64,000 nt of DNA from Lentisphaerota bacterium (GCA_021413965.1 JAIOPI010000030.1:1-64000); one strand, 5' to 3'. Counted from the first letter of the stretch, positions 25,020 through 33,869 are shown. The notes: generated from the sequence alone by a model not told the origin. Numbers and translations: made by a program.

Positions 25020-26918
25020 TCACCGGCGCCGGCGCCGCAAGCCATACGCAACGCCACCGATGCTGATCAGGAGCGGCATCAGCACGATATTCGCAACCTT
25101 CACCTTGACGCCCAGGGTCTCGATTTCCTGCCGCAGGTTCTTGCGCACGTCCTTCAGTTCGCGCGTGATGCGCAGCTCGTCCTGCTTATACCGTGCGATG
25201 GCGTCCTTCTGTTCCGGGCTGAGGATGAACTGCTGCCCGTCGGCCTTCTGGTTCTGCAGCTTGCTGAGCTGTTCGCGCGCCGCCTGCAACTTGCCGACCA
25301 GGTCCTGCTCCTTCTCATGCCAGCGCTGGCGGGCCTGCTCCTCGAGCGCGACCACGCGGTCGAAGGGCCGGAAGAACTCGCCGCGCGAGCGGATTCCGAT
25401 GAGATCCGAACTGCCGGCCACCTGCTCCACCGCGTTGGCGAAGAAGTTGACGTTGTCGTTGAGTGGCTGGAAGGCGCGCGCACCGAAGAAGTTCAGTTCC
25501 TCCACGCAGAAGCGGTCGTAGAGCAAGTCCGCGTCCGCCACCAGGATGATGGTGCTCTTGCCTTCCTGCAGGGCCGCGGCGGTTGCGTCCTCAGGCTTCA
25601 CCTTTTCCGTGTCGCTCCCCGCCGGAGGTGCCGCGGGCTTGCCGTCGGGGAAGGCGGTATGGAAGGTGCCGCTGACGCGCACGGCCATGTTCTGCAGCTT
25701 GGCCTCGGGCTTGAACTCCCGGTTAACGGAATCGGCGCCAAACTGCGCGGTCATGGCCGGCACCAGGCCCGACATGTCCGATGACGTCAGCAGCGGGGTG
25801 ACCGTGAGCTTGCCCTGTGTCTGGTCCACAAAGGACCCGGCGAACGGCAGCATCAACATGTTCAGGCGTGACGTCAGGATGTCGTCCTTGCTGACGTTCG
25901 CGGCGCGCAGCGTAAGGAAGACGGGGCTGTCTTCGACGCGGTTGTCGGCCCCCCGCAGGCGCGAGGCCGATTTCATATCCGCCACGACCTTGGTGTCGTC
26001 GAAGCCGATGCCCCAGGCGGTCAGCAGCGGGCCGAGTGTCGACGAGGCCTTCATCCGGCCAAACTGGTTCTGGCCGTTGTCGGACTCCAGATCGGCCACG
26101 TTCATCGGGTCGAGGAACGCGAGCAGGTGGCCGCCTCGCAGGACGAACTGGTCGATGGCGTAGAGTGTCTTCTCCGGCAGCTCCTTGGGGTGGACCACGA
26201 CGAGGGCCTGGAGATCGTCGGGGATCGTCTCGACGTCGGTATCCACCTTGCGCAACTCGTAGTCTTCCTGGAGTTGCTGGAAGGCGAGCCACGGCTTGGC
26301 TGCCTTCGGCGAGGGCATGCCGTAGGGCGGCGCTTCCTCGCCCATGACGGGCAGGCTGCTCATGACGCCGATGACGGGGCGCTGCGGGTGCGTCACGCGG
26401 TAGATGAGGCGGGTCAGGTTGTATTCCAACAAGCTGTCCGTGCGCGGATCCAGCGCCGCGATGACGCCCTCCGTTTCGCCCGCGACGGCGACAATCCCGA
26501 AGAAGACGGGCTGGCCGAAGACGTCCATGTTCTGTGCCGTTACGCCGTAGCTCTGCGCCCACTCCTCGGCCTCCGAGTCCGGCTTGGGATCGATCACCTC
26601 GATCGTCACCTGCTGGCCGCCCGCGTTGCGATACTCGTGCAACAAGTCCTCGACCTGGCTGGCGTAGGCTTTGAGATGCACGGGCACTTCGGGCGCGCTG
26701 CGGCTGAAGAACAGCTTCAGCGTCACCGGCTTGTCCAGTTTCTGCAGGATCTGGCGCGTTCCATCCGAGAGCGTGTAGAGCTTTTCGGATGTCAGGTCGG
26801 TGCGCCAGCGCGCGCGGCCGACGATGACGTTAGCCGCCACCAGGATGATCAACAGCAGGCCGAGGGCGGCGAGGCCGCCACCCGTCCGCCAGAGAGCTTT
26901 AACCGTGTTTGTCTTCAT
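25020..26918 (-). CDS. GldG-like ABC transporter auxiliary protein
   Basis: A 632-residue membrane protein. Helix one (GGLAALGLLLIILVAANVIVG) is followed by RARWRTDLTSEKLYTLSDGT, the usual opening of GldG/ABC auxiliary proteins, then a periplasmic domain with FFSRSAPEVPVHLKAYASQV and a segment VLRGGHLLAFLDPMN. A coiled-coil region near 540-600 (REQLSKLQNQKADGQ) and a C-terminal helix (VKVANIVLMPLLISIGGVAYGL) with an RRRR tail complete the protein. In Bacteroidetes GldA, GldF and GldG form an ABC system needed for gliding. Here the same trio precedes DUF4340 and MoxR, so a wider envelope role is more likely. AGAGGA lies 8 nt before the ATG. Confidence 0.87.
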   Translation of the reverse strand: MKTNTVKALWRTGGGLAALGLLLIILVAANVIVGRARWRTDLTSEKLYTLSDGTRQILQKLDKPVTLKLFFSRSAPEVPVHLKAYASQVEDLLHEYRNAGGQQVTIEVIDPKPDSEAEEWAQSYGVTAQNMDVFGQPVFFGIVAVAGETEGVIAALDPRTDSLLEYNLTRLIYRVTHPQRPVIGVMSSLPVMGEEAPPYGMPSPKAAKPWLAFQQLQEDYELRKVDTDVETIPDDLQALVVVHPKELPEKTLYAIDQFVLRGGHLLAFLDPMNVADLESDNGQNQFGRMKASSTLGPLLTAWGIGFDDTKVVADMKSASRLRGADNRVEDSPVFLTLRAANVSKDDILTSRLNMLMLPFAGSFVDQTQGKLTVTPLLTSSDMSGLVPAMTAQFGADSVNREFKPEAKLQNMAVRVSGTFHTAFPDGKPAAPPAGSDTEKVKPEDATAAALQEGKSTIILVADADLLYDRFCVEELNFFGARAFQPLNDNVNFFANAVEQVAGSSDLIGIRSRGEFFRPFDRVVALEEQARQRWHEKEQDLVGKLQAAREQLSKLQNQKADGQQFILSPEQKDAIARYKQDELRITRELKDVRKNLRQEIETLGVKVKVANIVLMPLLISIGGVAYGLRRRRR

Positions 26919-26951
26919 GCTTCCATTCCTCTTGATGATGGTAATAACGCC

Positions 26952-27695
26952 TTATGCCGCCGTGCGGTTCGCGAGCACGATCTGCGTGCCGGCAATCATG
27001 AACACCATGACGCTCAGGTAGTAGGTGAGGTCCCGCGCATCGATGACGCCGCGCTGCAGCGACTCAAAGTGCGGGGTGAAGCTGAAGGCGGCGATCGCCT
27101 CCACCAGCCACGACGGCGCCCATTGCGTGAACAGGCTCGTCACGGGCGGCCAGCCGGCCAGCAGCAGGAGCAGGCACAGCAGCAGCGACACGACGAAGGC
27201 GATCACCTGGCTGCGGGTCATGGCTGACGTCAGCATGCCGACGGACACATACGCGCCGGCCATGAGCGCGGACCCGACGTAGCCGCAGAAGATCACGCCC
27301 ATGTCCGGCCGGCCCAGGTACGACGCCGTGAGCACCACCGGGAACGTGCAGGCCAGGCCGATGGTGATGAACAGCCAGCCGGCCAGGAACTTGCCCATGA
27401 TGGCCTGCAGCAGGGTGACGGGCATGGTCAGCAGCAGTTCGATGGTCCCCGTGCGCCGCTCCTCGGCCCACAGGCCCATGGTCGCCGCGGGCACCAGCAG
27501 CAGGTAAACCCACGGGTGCCAGAAGAAGAACGGCTGCAGGTCCGCCACCTGCCGCTCGTAGAAGCGGGTTACCGAGAAGGTCAGGAAACCCGTGAGGACC
27601 AGGAAGCCGACGAGGAACACGTAGGCCACCGGGGACTCGAAGTAGGACTTCAGCTCGCGCTTGAAAACCGCGCCTGTGTTTTGAATGCTTTCCAT
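26952..27695 (-). CDS. ABC-2 type permease (GldF-like)
   Basis: A 247-residue inner-membrane permease with six hydrophobic helices. The N-terminal KRELKSYFESPVAYVFL and MGLWAEERRTGTIELLLTMPV are typical ABC-2 subfamily motifs, the latter just before helix three. The ribosome site AAGGAGG sits directly against the upstream ATG at 27704 but 10 nt before the ATG at 27695, so I take the second; using 27704 adds three residues and a 4-nt overlap with the ATPase stop. It pairs with the ATPase upstream and the GldG-like protein downstream. Confidence 0.9.
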   Translation of the reverse strand: MESIQNTGAVFKRELKSYFESPVAYVFLVGFLVLTGFLTFSVTRFYERQVADLQPFFFWHPWVYLLLVPAATMGLWAEERRTGTIELLLTMPVTLLQAIMGKFLAGWLFITIGLACTFPVVLTASYLGRPDMGVIFCGYVGSALMAGAYVSVGMLTSAMTRSQVIAFVVSLLLCLLLLLAGWPPVTSLFTQWAPSWLVEAIAAFSFTPHFESLQRGVIDARDLTYYLSVMVFMIAGTQIVLANRTAA

Positions 27696-27700
27696 GGTGT

Positions 27701-28441
27701 TCATCCCTCCTTGGTCGAAGCTTCCGCCGCGCCCAGCGTCAAGCTCCGGAATACGTCGTCAAGCCGTCCCGTGGCGCTGCGGGCCCGCAATTCCGCGGGC
27801 GTGCCGTTGGCCACGATCTGGCCGCTGCTGATGATGATCGCGCGCGTACACACGGCGTCGACCTCCTCCAGGATGTGCGTGGAGACGATGATCACTTTTT
27901 CCGCGGCCATGTCCTTGATCATTTGCCGCACGGTGTGTTTCTGGTTGGGGTCCAGCCCGTCCGTGGGCTCGTCCATGATCAGGATGGGCGGGTTGTGCAG
28001 GATGGCTTGCGCGAAGCAGGTGCGCTGGCGATAGCCCTTGGACAGCGTGCCGATGGACTGGTGGCGCACGGATTCGAGGCGGCATTTTTCAATGGCGCCG
28101 TCCACCGCCTTGCGCTTGGCCTCGCCACGCAGCCCCCGCACATCCGCGATGAAGCGCAGGAAGTTGGTGACGGTCATCGAGTGATAGGCCGGGGCGTTTT
28201 CGGGCAGATAACCGATCAGGCGCTTGACGGCCACGGGGTTGCGCGTGACGTCCTGCCCGCCCACGAGGGCGGTTCCGGACGTCGGCGGCAGAAACCCGGT
28301 AATCATGCGCATGGTGGTGGTCTTTCCCGCGCCATTCGGCCCGAGAAAGCCCAGCACCTCGCCCATGCCAACCGAGAAGGACACGCCCTTCACGGCCGCA
28401 ATGGAGCCAAAGTGTTTGGCCAGGTCACGTACCTCCAGCAT
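27701..28441 (-). CDS. ABC transporter ATP-binding protein (GldA-like)
   Basis: A 246-residue cytosolic ATPase. Walker A is GPNGAGKTTTMRM (near 34-46), the Q-loop region contains IGYLPENAP, and the signature is the divergent LSKGYRQR instead of LSGGQ, as in ABC-2/gliding-type ATPases. Walker B is ILIMDEPTDGLDP, followed by the H-loop VSTHIL. AAGGAGA lies 9 nt before the ATG. This is the first gene of the ABC/Gld/MoxR/Bat run if that run starts here. It lies 74 nt after the HtrA stop, so readthrough from the HtrA gene is also possible. Confidence 0.93.
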   Translation of the reverse strand: MLEVRDLAKHFGSIAAVKGVSFSVGMGEVLGFLGPNGAGKTTTMRMITGFLPPTSGTALVGGQDVTRNPVAVKRLIGYLPENAPAYHSMTVTNFLRFIADVRGLRGEAKRKAVDGAIEKCRLESVRHQSIGTLSKGYRQRTCFAQAILHNPPILIMDEPTDGLDPNQKHTVRQMIKDMAAEKVIIVSTHILEEVDAVCTRAIIISSGQIVANGTPAELRARSATGRLDDVFRSLTLGAAEASTKEG

Positions 28442-28515
28442 GCTCGCTCTCCTTGTGTTGTGATCTCGTTTGCGCGCAACGTTTTAGCGCATACGTCGCC
28501 GACCCGCAAGCGCCC

Positions 28516-29973
28516 TCAGTCTATCCGTATCACGACATACTGCGCGTCGGGTCCACGCTGCACGCGCAGGAGTACGGACTTGGTCCGCTCCGACCCCTTC
28601 AGGGCCCGGCGGAACTCGTCGACGGAGGACACGACGGTGCGATTGACAGAATTGATCAGATCACCGGGTTGGATGCCGACGGTGGCCGAGACGCCATTGG
28701 GGTCCACCTGCGTCACCACCACACCCGTACGAGCCGTCACCCCGTAGGCCTGGGCCAGGGGCGGGGTCAGGTTGCTGACGGAGAGCCCCAGCTTGCCCGA
28801 GGTGGTGAGGGTCATGGTCCCGGACTCCGGCTCAGGGGTTGCCGGCCCCGGCCATGCTTCCCCCGGGAGGCTGCCGATGCGTGCCGGGATGGACTGGCGC
28901 TCACCGTCGCGGATGACCGCCAACGTGACGGGCGTGCCGGGCTTCAGGCCGGATACCTGATTGCGGAACGTGGCGACGTCATGCACGTCGTCGTCGCCGA
29001 GTTGGACGATGACGTCGCCATCGCGCAGGCCGGCCTGCTGGGCGGGGGAGTTGAATTCGACTGCGTCCACGAGAATGCCGGTGGCGGATTCCGGTCCGAA
29101 GTAGGCGGCATAATCAGGTGTCATATCCTTGATGCGGACGCCGAGGTACCCGCGGACGACGTGGCCGCTCTCCACCAGTTGGTCTTTGATGGCGCGGGCC
29201 ATGTTGATGGGGATGGCCAGCCCGATCCCCACGTTGCCGCCGCTGGGCGAGTAAATGGCCGTATTAATGCCGACGGCCTGGCCATCGATGTTGAGCAGCG
29301 GCCCGCCCGAGTTGCCGGGATTGATGGCCGCATCCGTCTGGATGAAATCTTCGTAGTCCGCAATGTCCATCCGCCGGCCCTTGGCGCTGACCACCCCCAC
29401 CGTCAGCGTTTCGCCGATGCCGAAGGGGTTGCCGATGGCGACCACCCATTCACCGATCCGCAGCGCGGCCGAATCGCCGATCGGCACAAACGGGAAGTCG
29501 TCACCTTCGATCCGGATCAGCGCGACCTCGGATTTCGGGTCCGAGCCGATACGCGTTGCGTCGTATTCCTTGCCGTCACTGGTGCGAACGCGGATTTTGT
29601 CCGCGTCGCCCACGACATGGTTGTTGGTGAGGATGTAGCCGTCCTTGCTGATGAGGAAGCCGCTGCCTTGCCCCCTGAGGGTGGGTGGGCGGTATGGCTG
29701 GCCGTGATACTGGTAGTAGCGGCGCAGGAAGTCTTCGCCGAAGAAGCCATAGGGATCGTTATAGAAGAATCCGGGCGCACCGGGCTGCTCGATCGTCTTC
29801 TCCACGGTGATGGAGACCACGGCGGGTAACGCCTTCTCGGCCAAGGAGGCAAAGGCCTGGCTGGTCTTGCGCAGGATGGCGAGGTCATTGTCCGCCGCCG
29901 TGGCAAACGCGGGCCGGAGGGTCAGGGCGACCAGCACCGCCGCGCTCAATGTTCGTGATGGGAACGGGTTCAT
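28516..29973 (-). CDS. htrA: HtrA/DegP-family periplasmic serine protease with Glu in place of the catalytic Asp
   Basis: A 485-residue exported protease-chaperone. A signal peptide (LSAAVLVALTLRPAFATA) is followed by a trypsin-like domain and two PDZ domains (about 275-360 and 385-480). The catalytic histidine is in TNNHVVG (His119) and the serine in NPGNSGGPL (Ser222). At the position of the catalytic Asp, where DegP has SDIAL, this protein has SEVALIR (Glu149). Activity may be changed or the triad may be completed differently. AGAGGA lies 8 nt before the ATG. The membrane-anchored small heat-shock-like gene ends 15 nt upstream, so both are likely made together and handle misfolded envelope proteins. 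Confidence 0.93.
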   Translation of the reverse strand: MNPFPSRTLSAAVLVALTLRPAFATAADNDLAILRKTSQAFASLAEKALPAVVSITVEKTIEQPGAPGFFYNDPYGFFGEDFLRRYYQYHGQPYRPPTLRGQGSGFLISKDGYILTNNHVVGDADKIRVRTSDGKEYDATRIGSDPKSEVALIRIEGDDFPFVPIGDSAALRIGEWVVAIGNPFGIGETLTVGVVSAKGRRMDIADYEDFIQTDAAINPGNSGGPLLNIDGQAVGINTAIYSPSGGNVGIGLAIPINMARAIKDQLVESGHVVRGYLGVRIKDMTPDYAAYFGPESATGILVDAVEFNSPAQQAGLRDGDVIVQLGDDDVHDVATFRNQVSGLKPGTPVTLAVIRDGERQSIPARIGSLPGEAWPGPATPEPESGTMTLTTSGKLGLSVSNLTPPLAQAYGVTARTGVVVTQVDPNGVSATVGIQPGDLINSVNRTVVSSVDEFRRALKGSERTKSVLLRVQRGPDAQYVVIRID

Positions 29974-29988
29974 GTGTGTGTCCTCTGG

Positions 29989-30807
29989 TCACATCAGGCG
30001 AGTGAGTTTTGCGACTTGGGGCATGGCTTCCGCCTTCGGCACCGTGACGCGCAGGACGCCGTTGCTGATCGTGGCATGGGCACTGTCGCCGGTGTCCACG
30101 GGGCCGGGAAGCCACACGCGGCGTTCGTAGTGCGCGGTCTGCTGAACGGGCTGCCGGGCTCCGGCTGACGATTGGCCAAGGATCGTCAATAGCCTCCCTT
30201 CGAGCGTGACCTCTACATCGTCCTGACCCAGGCCCGGCAAGCTGCATACGACCAGGTAATGGCTGCCCTTGTCCTGCATGTCCAGGGCGGGAGAGCGGAT
30301 CAGCCGGGTCCAGCCTTCGTCAAAGTGCGCGGAACTTTCCAGGGCGCGAAATTCTTGCATGGCATTTTCCATCATGTGCCGGATCTGCAAGTCGAAGCCG
30401 GAATCGAGGCTGGGGAACGTTGGGTGAAAATGGCTGGCGGTGGGCGTCTGGGACAGTTCCTGTATGCGGCGGTCCATCTCGGCGCGCATCTGGGTAACGT
30501 GCTGCTCCAGCGCCGTGATGTCGCCTGGCGATTCAAGGGCGGTGGGAGCGGTGGTTTGAGACAAAGATGCCGACGGCAGCACGAGTGCGCCCTGGGTGGG
30601 GGTGGGCGCCTTGGCGTCGTCGCGATTGCCAAGATCCTCATGCTGCCGTCGGCTGTGGAAGAAGAGGGCCATGATGACCACTTGCATCATCAGGATCAGC
30701 ACCATCAAGAAGCGGTCGACGCGCACCCGGCGCCACCCTGGAATGGGGGGGGGCAGCCCTCCTTGGGGGGGGGAGGGTACTTCAGGCTTATGGAACCACG
30801 TGCGCAT
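29989..30807 (-). CDS. Membrane-anchored small heat-shock (alpha-crystallin/Hsp20-like) protein
   Basis: A 272-residue protein. Residues 1-31 are Pro/Trp/Arg-rich and probably cytosolic. A single membrane helix (32-50, RFLMVLILMMQVVIMALFF) is followed by a region rich in Ser, Thr and Gln with a short coiled-coil (TALEQHVTQMRAEMDRRIQE). The alpha-crystallin-like domain lies near 180-265 (YLVVCSLPGLGQDDVEVTLE, ISNGVLRVTVPK). Ordinary Hsp20 proteins are soluble and cytosolic; a membrane anchor placing the domain outside is unusual. The ATG at 30807 has AGGAAG 8 nt upstream; the frame is open to 31194 but that extension is low-complexity. It is coupled to htrA. Confidence 0.82.
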   Translation of the reverse strand: MRTWFHKPEVPSPPQGGLPPPIPGWRRVRVDRFLMVLILMMQVVIMALFFHSRRQHEDLGNRDDAKAPTPTQGALVLPSASLSQTTAPTALESPGDITALEQHVTQMRAEMDRRIQELSQTPTASHFHPTFPSLDSGFDLQIRHMMENAMQEFRALESSAHFDEGWTRLIRSPALDMQDKGSHYLVVCSLPGLGQDDVEVTLEGRLLTILGQSSAGARQPVQQTAHYERRVWLPGPVDTGDSAHATISNGVLRVTVPKAEAMPQVAKLTRLM

Positions 30808-31167
30808 CTGGGCGCTTCCTATGCAGGGACTATGCCAGCCACGAAAAGGCCTGTGGGCGGGTGGTTTGGCGGTTTTTGCGGGACAGTCAGGCACGCAGGT
30901 GCGACAAATTGACACGGCAGATTGAGACGCAGGCGCGCGGGATGGGGACAGGTAAATTGGCGACCGCCAGTTGGCCTGGGGCATTGGCGGGCATATCAGC
31001 GGCAGACACGGCAGGCAGTTGGATGGGATGCAGGGGCGAATAGGGACAGGGGCGAATAGGGACAGGTAAAAGTGAGGGGGAAGAGGGGGAATGGGTTCGG
31101 GCTTGGGGCGCGGGGATGGGTTGGGTACAGTTACTGCTGTCTGGAAATACCCTCGGAGGCGTGGTCG
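30808..31167. other. 360-nt divergent intergenic region with short repeats, no gene
   Basis: Lies between the minus-strand Hsp20-like gene and the plus-strand histidine kinase. It holds no credible ORF. A TGGCG-AC-CGCCA hairpin occurs near 30958-30970. GGGACAGGTAAA occurs twice (near 30946 and 31058), and the second copy is joined to the 16-nt tandem repeat. The right half (31060-31120) is purine-rich on the plus strand. No convincing sigma70 promoter was found for either gene. Confidence 0.5.
31032..31063. repeat. 16-nt perfect tandem duplication
   Basis: AGGGGCGAATAGGGAC is present twice head to tail (31032-31047 and 31048-31063), followed by AGGTAAA. The same GGGACAGGTAAA element occurs about 110 nt to the left. 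It could be an operator pair, a replication-slippage product, or a remnant of a REP-like element. Confidence 0.85.
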
Positions 31168-32502
31168 ATGATCAAACCCCGGCGGTTGAACCAATCTTTG
31201 GTCGCGGTGACGGCCCTGTCCGTACTCCTGATGGGTGTACTGGCCGGAGGTAGCCTCTGGATCCTACGGCGCATGCATGGGCAATCGGCCCACACCGAAG
31301 CCGCGCGGCATGTGCTCGACAAGGGCAGTCTGGTCGTTACCCATCTGGCGGACCAGCCGGTCGTGCGGGGTAGTGCCGAGGAAACGGCGGACTGGGCGGC
31401 CTTTGCTGAGCAGGTGCGCGCCATGCACGCGCTGGAAAATGGCCTGCAGTACGTCTCTGTCACCAAGCACGGAGTCACCGTTTTTCAGAAGCAGACCCAG
31501 GGGCTGGCCGATTCGCCGCCATCCGAGCCGCCCGCCGGAGCGGGCGACATTGCGATCAGCCGGCGGCTGCTGGATCTTGGCGGCGAGACGGTGCCGGTGG
31601 TGGTGTTTACGCGGCACTTCATCGGCGAGGATGGCACGGCACGCGAGGTGGAAGTCGCCGTGCGCAAGGACACCGTGGTGCGGGAGGAGCAGGCCACCAC
31701 GGACGCCATCGGGTCGATGTTCAAGCTCTCGCTGGTGACCGTGCTGGGGTGCTTTGGCGTGTGCGTGGTGTTCGTGGCGTGGATGATGCGGCGGGAGGCC
31801 GGGCGCGAACGCCAGCGGCGCGAAGAGGAGCACCTGGCCTTTGCCGGCGTGCTGGCCAATGGCATCGTGCATGACTTCCGCAATCCGATGTCCGCCATGC
31901 GGCTGGACGTGCAGATGCTGAACCGTGAGGCCGCCAAGGGGGCGGAGTGCCGGCTGTCGCGCGTCTCCGAGCTGTCCGGCCGGGTGCAACAGATACTCGA
32001 CCGCATGGACAAGGTCTTTCAGGAATTCCTCTACATGTCCAAGCCGCCGTCCGATCAGCGGGAGGCCACCGACCTGTGTGCGAACCTGCGCGAATGCGCC
32101 ACCATCCTGCGCCCGCGTTTTGAGGAGGCCGGCGTCACGCTCGATCTGGACCTGCCGCCCCAGCCCATGCCCGTACTGGCCTACTCCTCGGCCCTGCAGC
32201 GCGCCTTCATGAATGTCCTGACGAACGCGGAACAGGCCTCGCCCCGGGGCTCCGCCGTGCGCGTGCGCGTGCTGCATCTCGACCACACCGTGTCCGTGGA
32301 CATTGTGGATGCGGGCCCGGGCGTGCCGGAGTCGGAGCGGCAGCGCATTTTCGAGATGTTCTACACCACCCGACCCAGCGGCACCGGGCTGGGGCTGTTC
32401 CTGGCGCGAACGGCCATTGAGCGGTGCGGGGGGACGATTCGCGTGCTGGATGCCGCCCCCTCGGGAGGCGCCTGTTTCCGCATCACACTGCCGCTGCCCT
32501 GA
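31168..32502 (+). CDS. Membrane sensor histidine kinase
   Basis: A 444-residue two-helix sensor. Helices near 14-35 (TALSVLLMGVLAGGSLWI) and 190-212 (LSLVTVLGCFGVCVVFVAW) flank a periplasmic sensing domain of about 150 residues that matches no family I recognise. The H-box is GIVHDFRNPMSAMRLDV, of the HDFRNPL type. The ATPase has an N-box (LTNAEQASPRGS), G1 DAGPGVPE and G2 GTGLGLFL. GGAGG lies 8 nt before the ATG at 31168, which fixes the start. The partner response regulator starts 8 nt after the stop. The pair is NtrB/NtrC-like in architecture. Confidence 0.92.
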   Translation: MIKPRRLNQSLVAVTALSVLLMGVLAGGSLWILRRMHGQSAHTEAARHVLDKGSLVVTHLADQPVVRGSAEETADWAAFAEQVRAMHALENGLQYVSVTKHGVTVFQKQTQGLADSPPSEPPAGAGDIAISRRLLDLGGETVPVVVFTRHFIGEDGTAREVEVAVRKDTVVREEQATTDAIGSMFKLSLVTVLGCFGVCVVFVAWMMRREAGRERQRREEEHLAFAGVLANGIVHDFRNPMSAMRLDVQMLNREAAKGAECRLSRVSELSGRVQQILDRMDKVFQEFLYMSKPPSDQREATDLCANLRECATILRPRFEEAGVTLDLDLPPQPMPVLAYSSALQRAFMNVLTNAEQASPRGSAVRVRVLHLDHTVSVDIVDAGPGVPESERQRIFEMFYTTRPSGTGLGLFLARTAIERCGGTIRVLDAAPSGGACFRITLPLP

Positions 32503-32510
32503 GTGACACC

Positions 32511-33869
32511 ATGCCAAAGCCGACCATCCTGATTATTGAAGACGATCCGCACGGGCTGCGCTCGGTGCGCGAGGCCGTGGCGGACATGGGCTATGCCGTG
32601 GACACCGCCGCCACAGGCGCGGAGGGGGTGCGGCGCTTCGAGGCCGCTCCCGCGGATACGGTGCTGAGCGACCTCGTGCTGCCGGACATCGACGGGGTTG
32701 AAGTCATGAACCGCATCCGTCGGCGCGACCCTGACGTCCCCGTGTTGATCATGACGGCCTACGGCAGCGTGGCCTCGGCCGTCAGCGCCATGCAGCAGGG
32801 GGCCTATGACTACATCACCAAGCCCCTCGACCTGGACGATCTGCAGGCCAAGCTGGCGCGGGCGCTGGAAACGCGCCGGCTGCGCGGAGACGTGCAGCGA
32901 TTGACCGACGCCGTGCAGGGGCGCTATGGCGTACAGGCCATGGTGGCGGTATCGCCGGCCATGCAGGAGATCGTCACGCAGATCCGCGCCATCGCCTCCA
33001 CCAGCGCCACCGTGCTGGTCCAGGGCGAAAGCGGGACGGGGAAGGAAGTCGTGGCGCGCGCCTTGCATGCGGACGGTCGCCGCCGGGGCGGTCCCTTTGT
33101 GGCGGTCAACTGCGGGGCCATCACCGAAACACTGCTGGAGTCCGAGCTGTTCGGGCACGAGAAGGGCGCCTTCACCGGCGCGACGGAGCAGCGCAAGGGC
33201 GCCTTCGAGCGGGCCGATGGCGGAACGCTGTTTCTCGACGAGGTCGGCAACGCGCCCTCCAGCGTGCAGATCAAGTTGCTGCGCGTGCTGGAAGAGCGCG
33301 AAGTGACGCGGGTCGGCGGGCAGAAGACCATCAGTGTGGACGTGCGCGTCATCTCGGCCTCCAACAAGGATCTGGACGAACTGGTGGAGGCGGGGGACTT
33401 TCGAGGCGATCTGCTTTATCGGCTCAAGGTGGTGACCATCGACCTGCCGCCGCTGCGCCAGCGCCGCGAGGACATCCGGCCACTGGTCGAACGCTTTGCG
33501 GCCGCCGCCTGCGCCGATCATGGGCGGACCATCCAGGCCATCGAGCCGGCATGCTTTGATATCCTGGAGCGTCAGGAGTGGCCGGGCAACGTGCGGCAGT
33601 TGCGCAATGTGGTGGAGTCTTCCGTCGTAATGGCGACTGGGGCCACGCTGCGTGCCGAGGATCTCCAACTGCGCGAGTCCGTCATCCGCAGCGCGGCGGC
33701 GGTGCCGCTGTCGGTGCCCGAAGGGTGGACCATGGAGCGGATGGAGAAGGAGATCCTGACCCAAATGCTGCAGCGCGCGGGCGGCAATCGCACCCTCGCA
33801 GCCGAGAAACTCGGCCTCTCCCGACGCACCATTCAGCGGCGCATCAAGGAACTGGGGCTGCCCTTCTAA
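32511..33869 (+). CDS. NtrC-family sigma54-dependent response regulator
   Basis: A 452-residue transcription activator. The receiver domain (1-120) has the acidic pair EDD, phospho-acceptor in VLSDLVLPDIDG and lysine in YITKPLD. The AAA+ domain (about 145-375) has Walker A GESGTGKE, the sigma54-contacting loop GAFTGA and Walker B GGTLFLDEVG. A Fis-type helix-turn-helix ends the protein (NRTLAAEKLGLSRRTIQRRI). ATG at 32511 follows the kinase stop by 8 nt. Targets are unknown; by eye I found no good TGGCAC-N5-TTGC sigma54 site in the neighbouring promoters. Confidence 0.95.
   Translation: MPKPTILIIEDDPHGLRSVREAVADMGYAVDTAATGAEGVRRFEAAPADTVLSDLVLPDIDGVEVMNRIRRRDPDVPVLIMTAYGSVASAVSAMQQGAYDYITKPLDLDDLQAKLARALETRRLRGDVQRLTDAVQGRYGVQAMVAVSPAMQEIVTQIRAIASTSATVLVQGESGTGKEVVARALHADGRRRGGPFVAVNCGAITETLLESELFGHEKGAFTGATEQRKGAFERADGGTLFLDEVGNAPSSVQIKLLRVLEEREVTRVGGQKTISVDVRVISASNKDLDELVEAGDFRGDLLYRLKVVTIDLPPLRQRREDIRPLVERFAAAACADHGRTIQAIEPACFDILERQEWPGNVRQLRNVVESSVVMATGATLRAEDLQLRESVIRSAAAVPLSVPEGWTMERMEKEILTQMLQRAGGNRTLAAEKLGLSRRTIQRRIKELGLPF

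Noticed and set aside
28453..29829. 458-residue plus-strand frame opposite htrA
   Set aside because: Antisense shadow of the HtrA gene with no recognisable domain.
30808..31194. Upstream extension of the Hsp20-like gene (extra 129 residues)
   Set aside because: Proline-rich sequence from a repeat-containing intergenic region; AGGAAG before the ATG at 30807 gives a better start.
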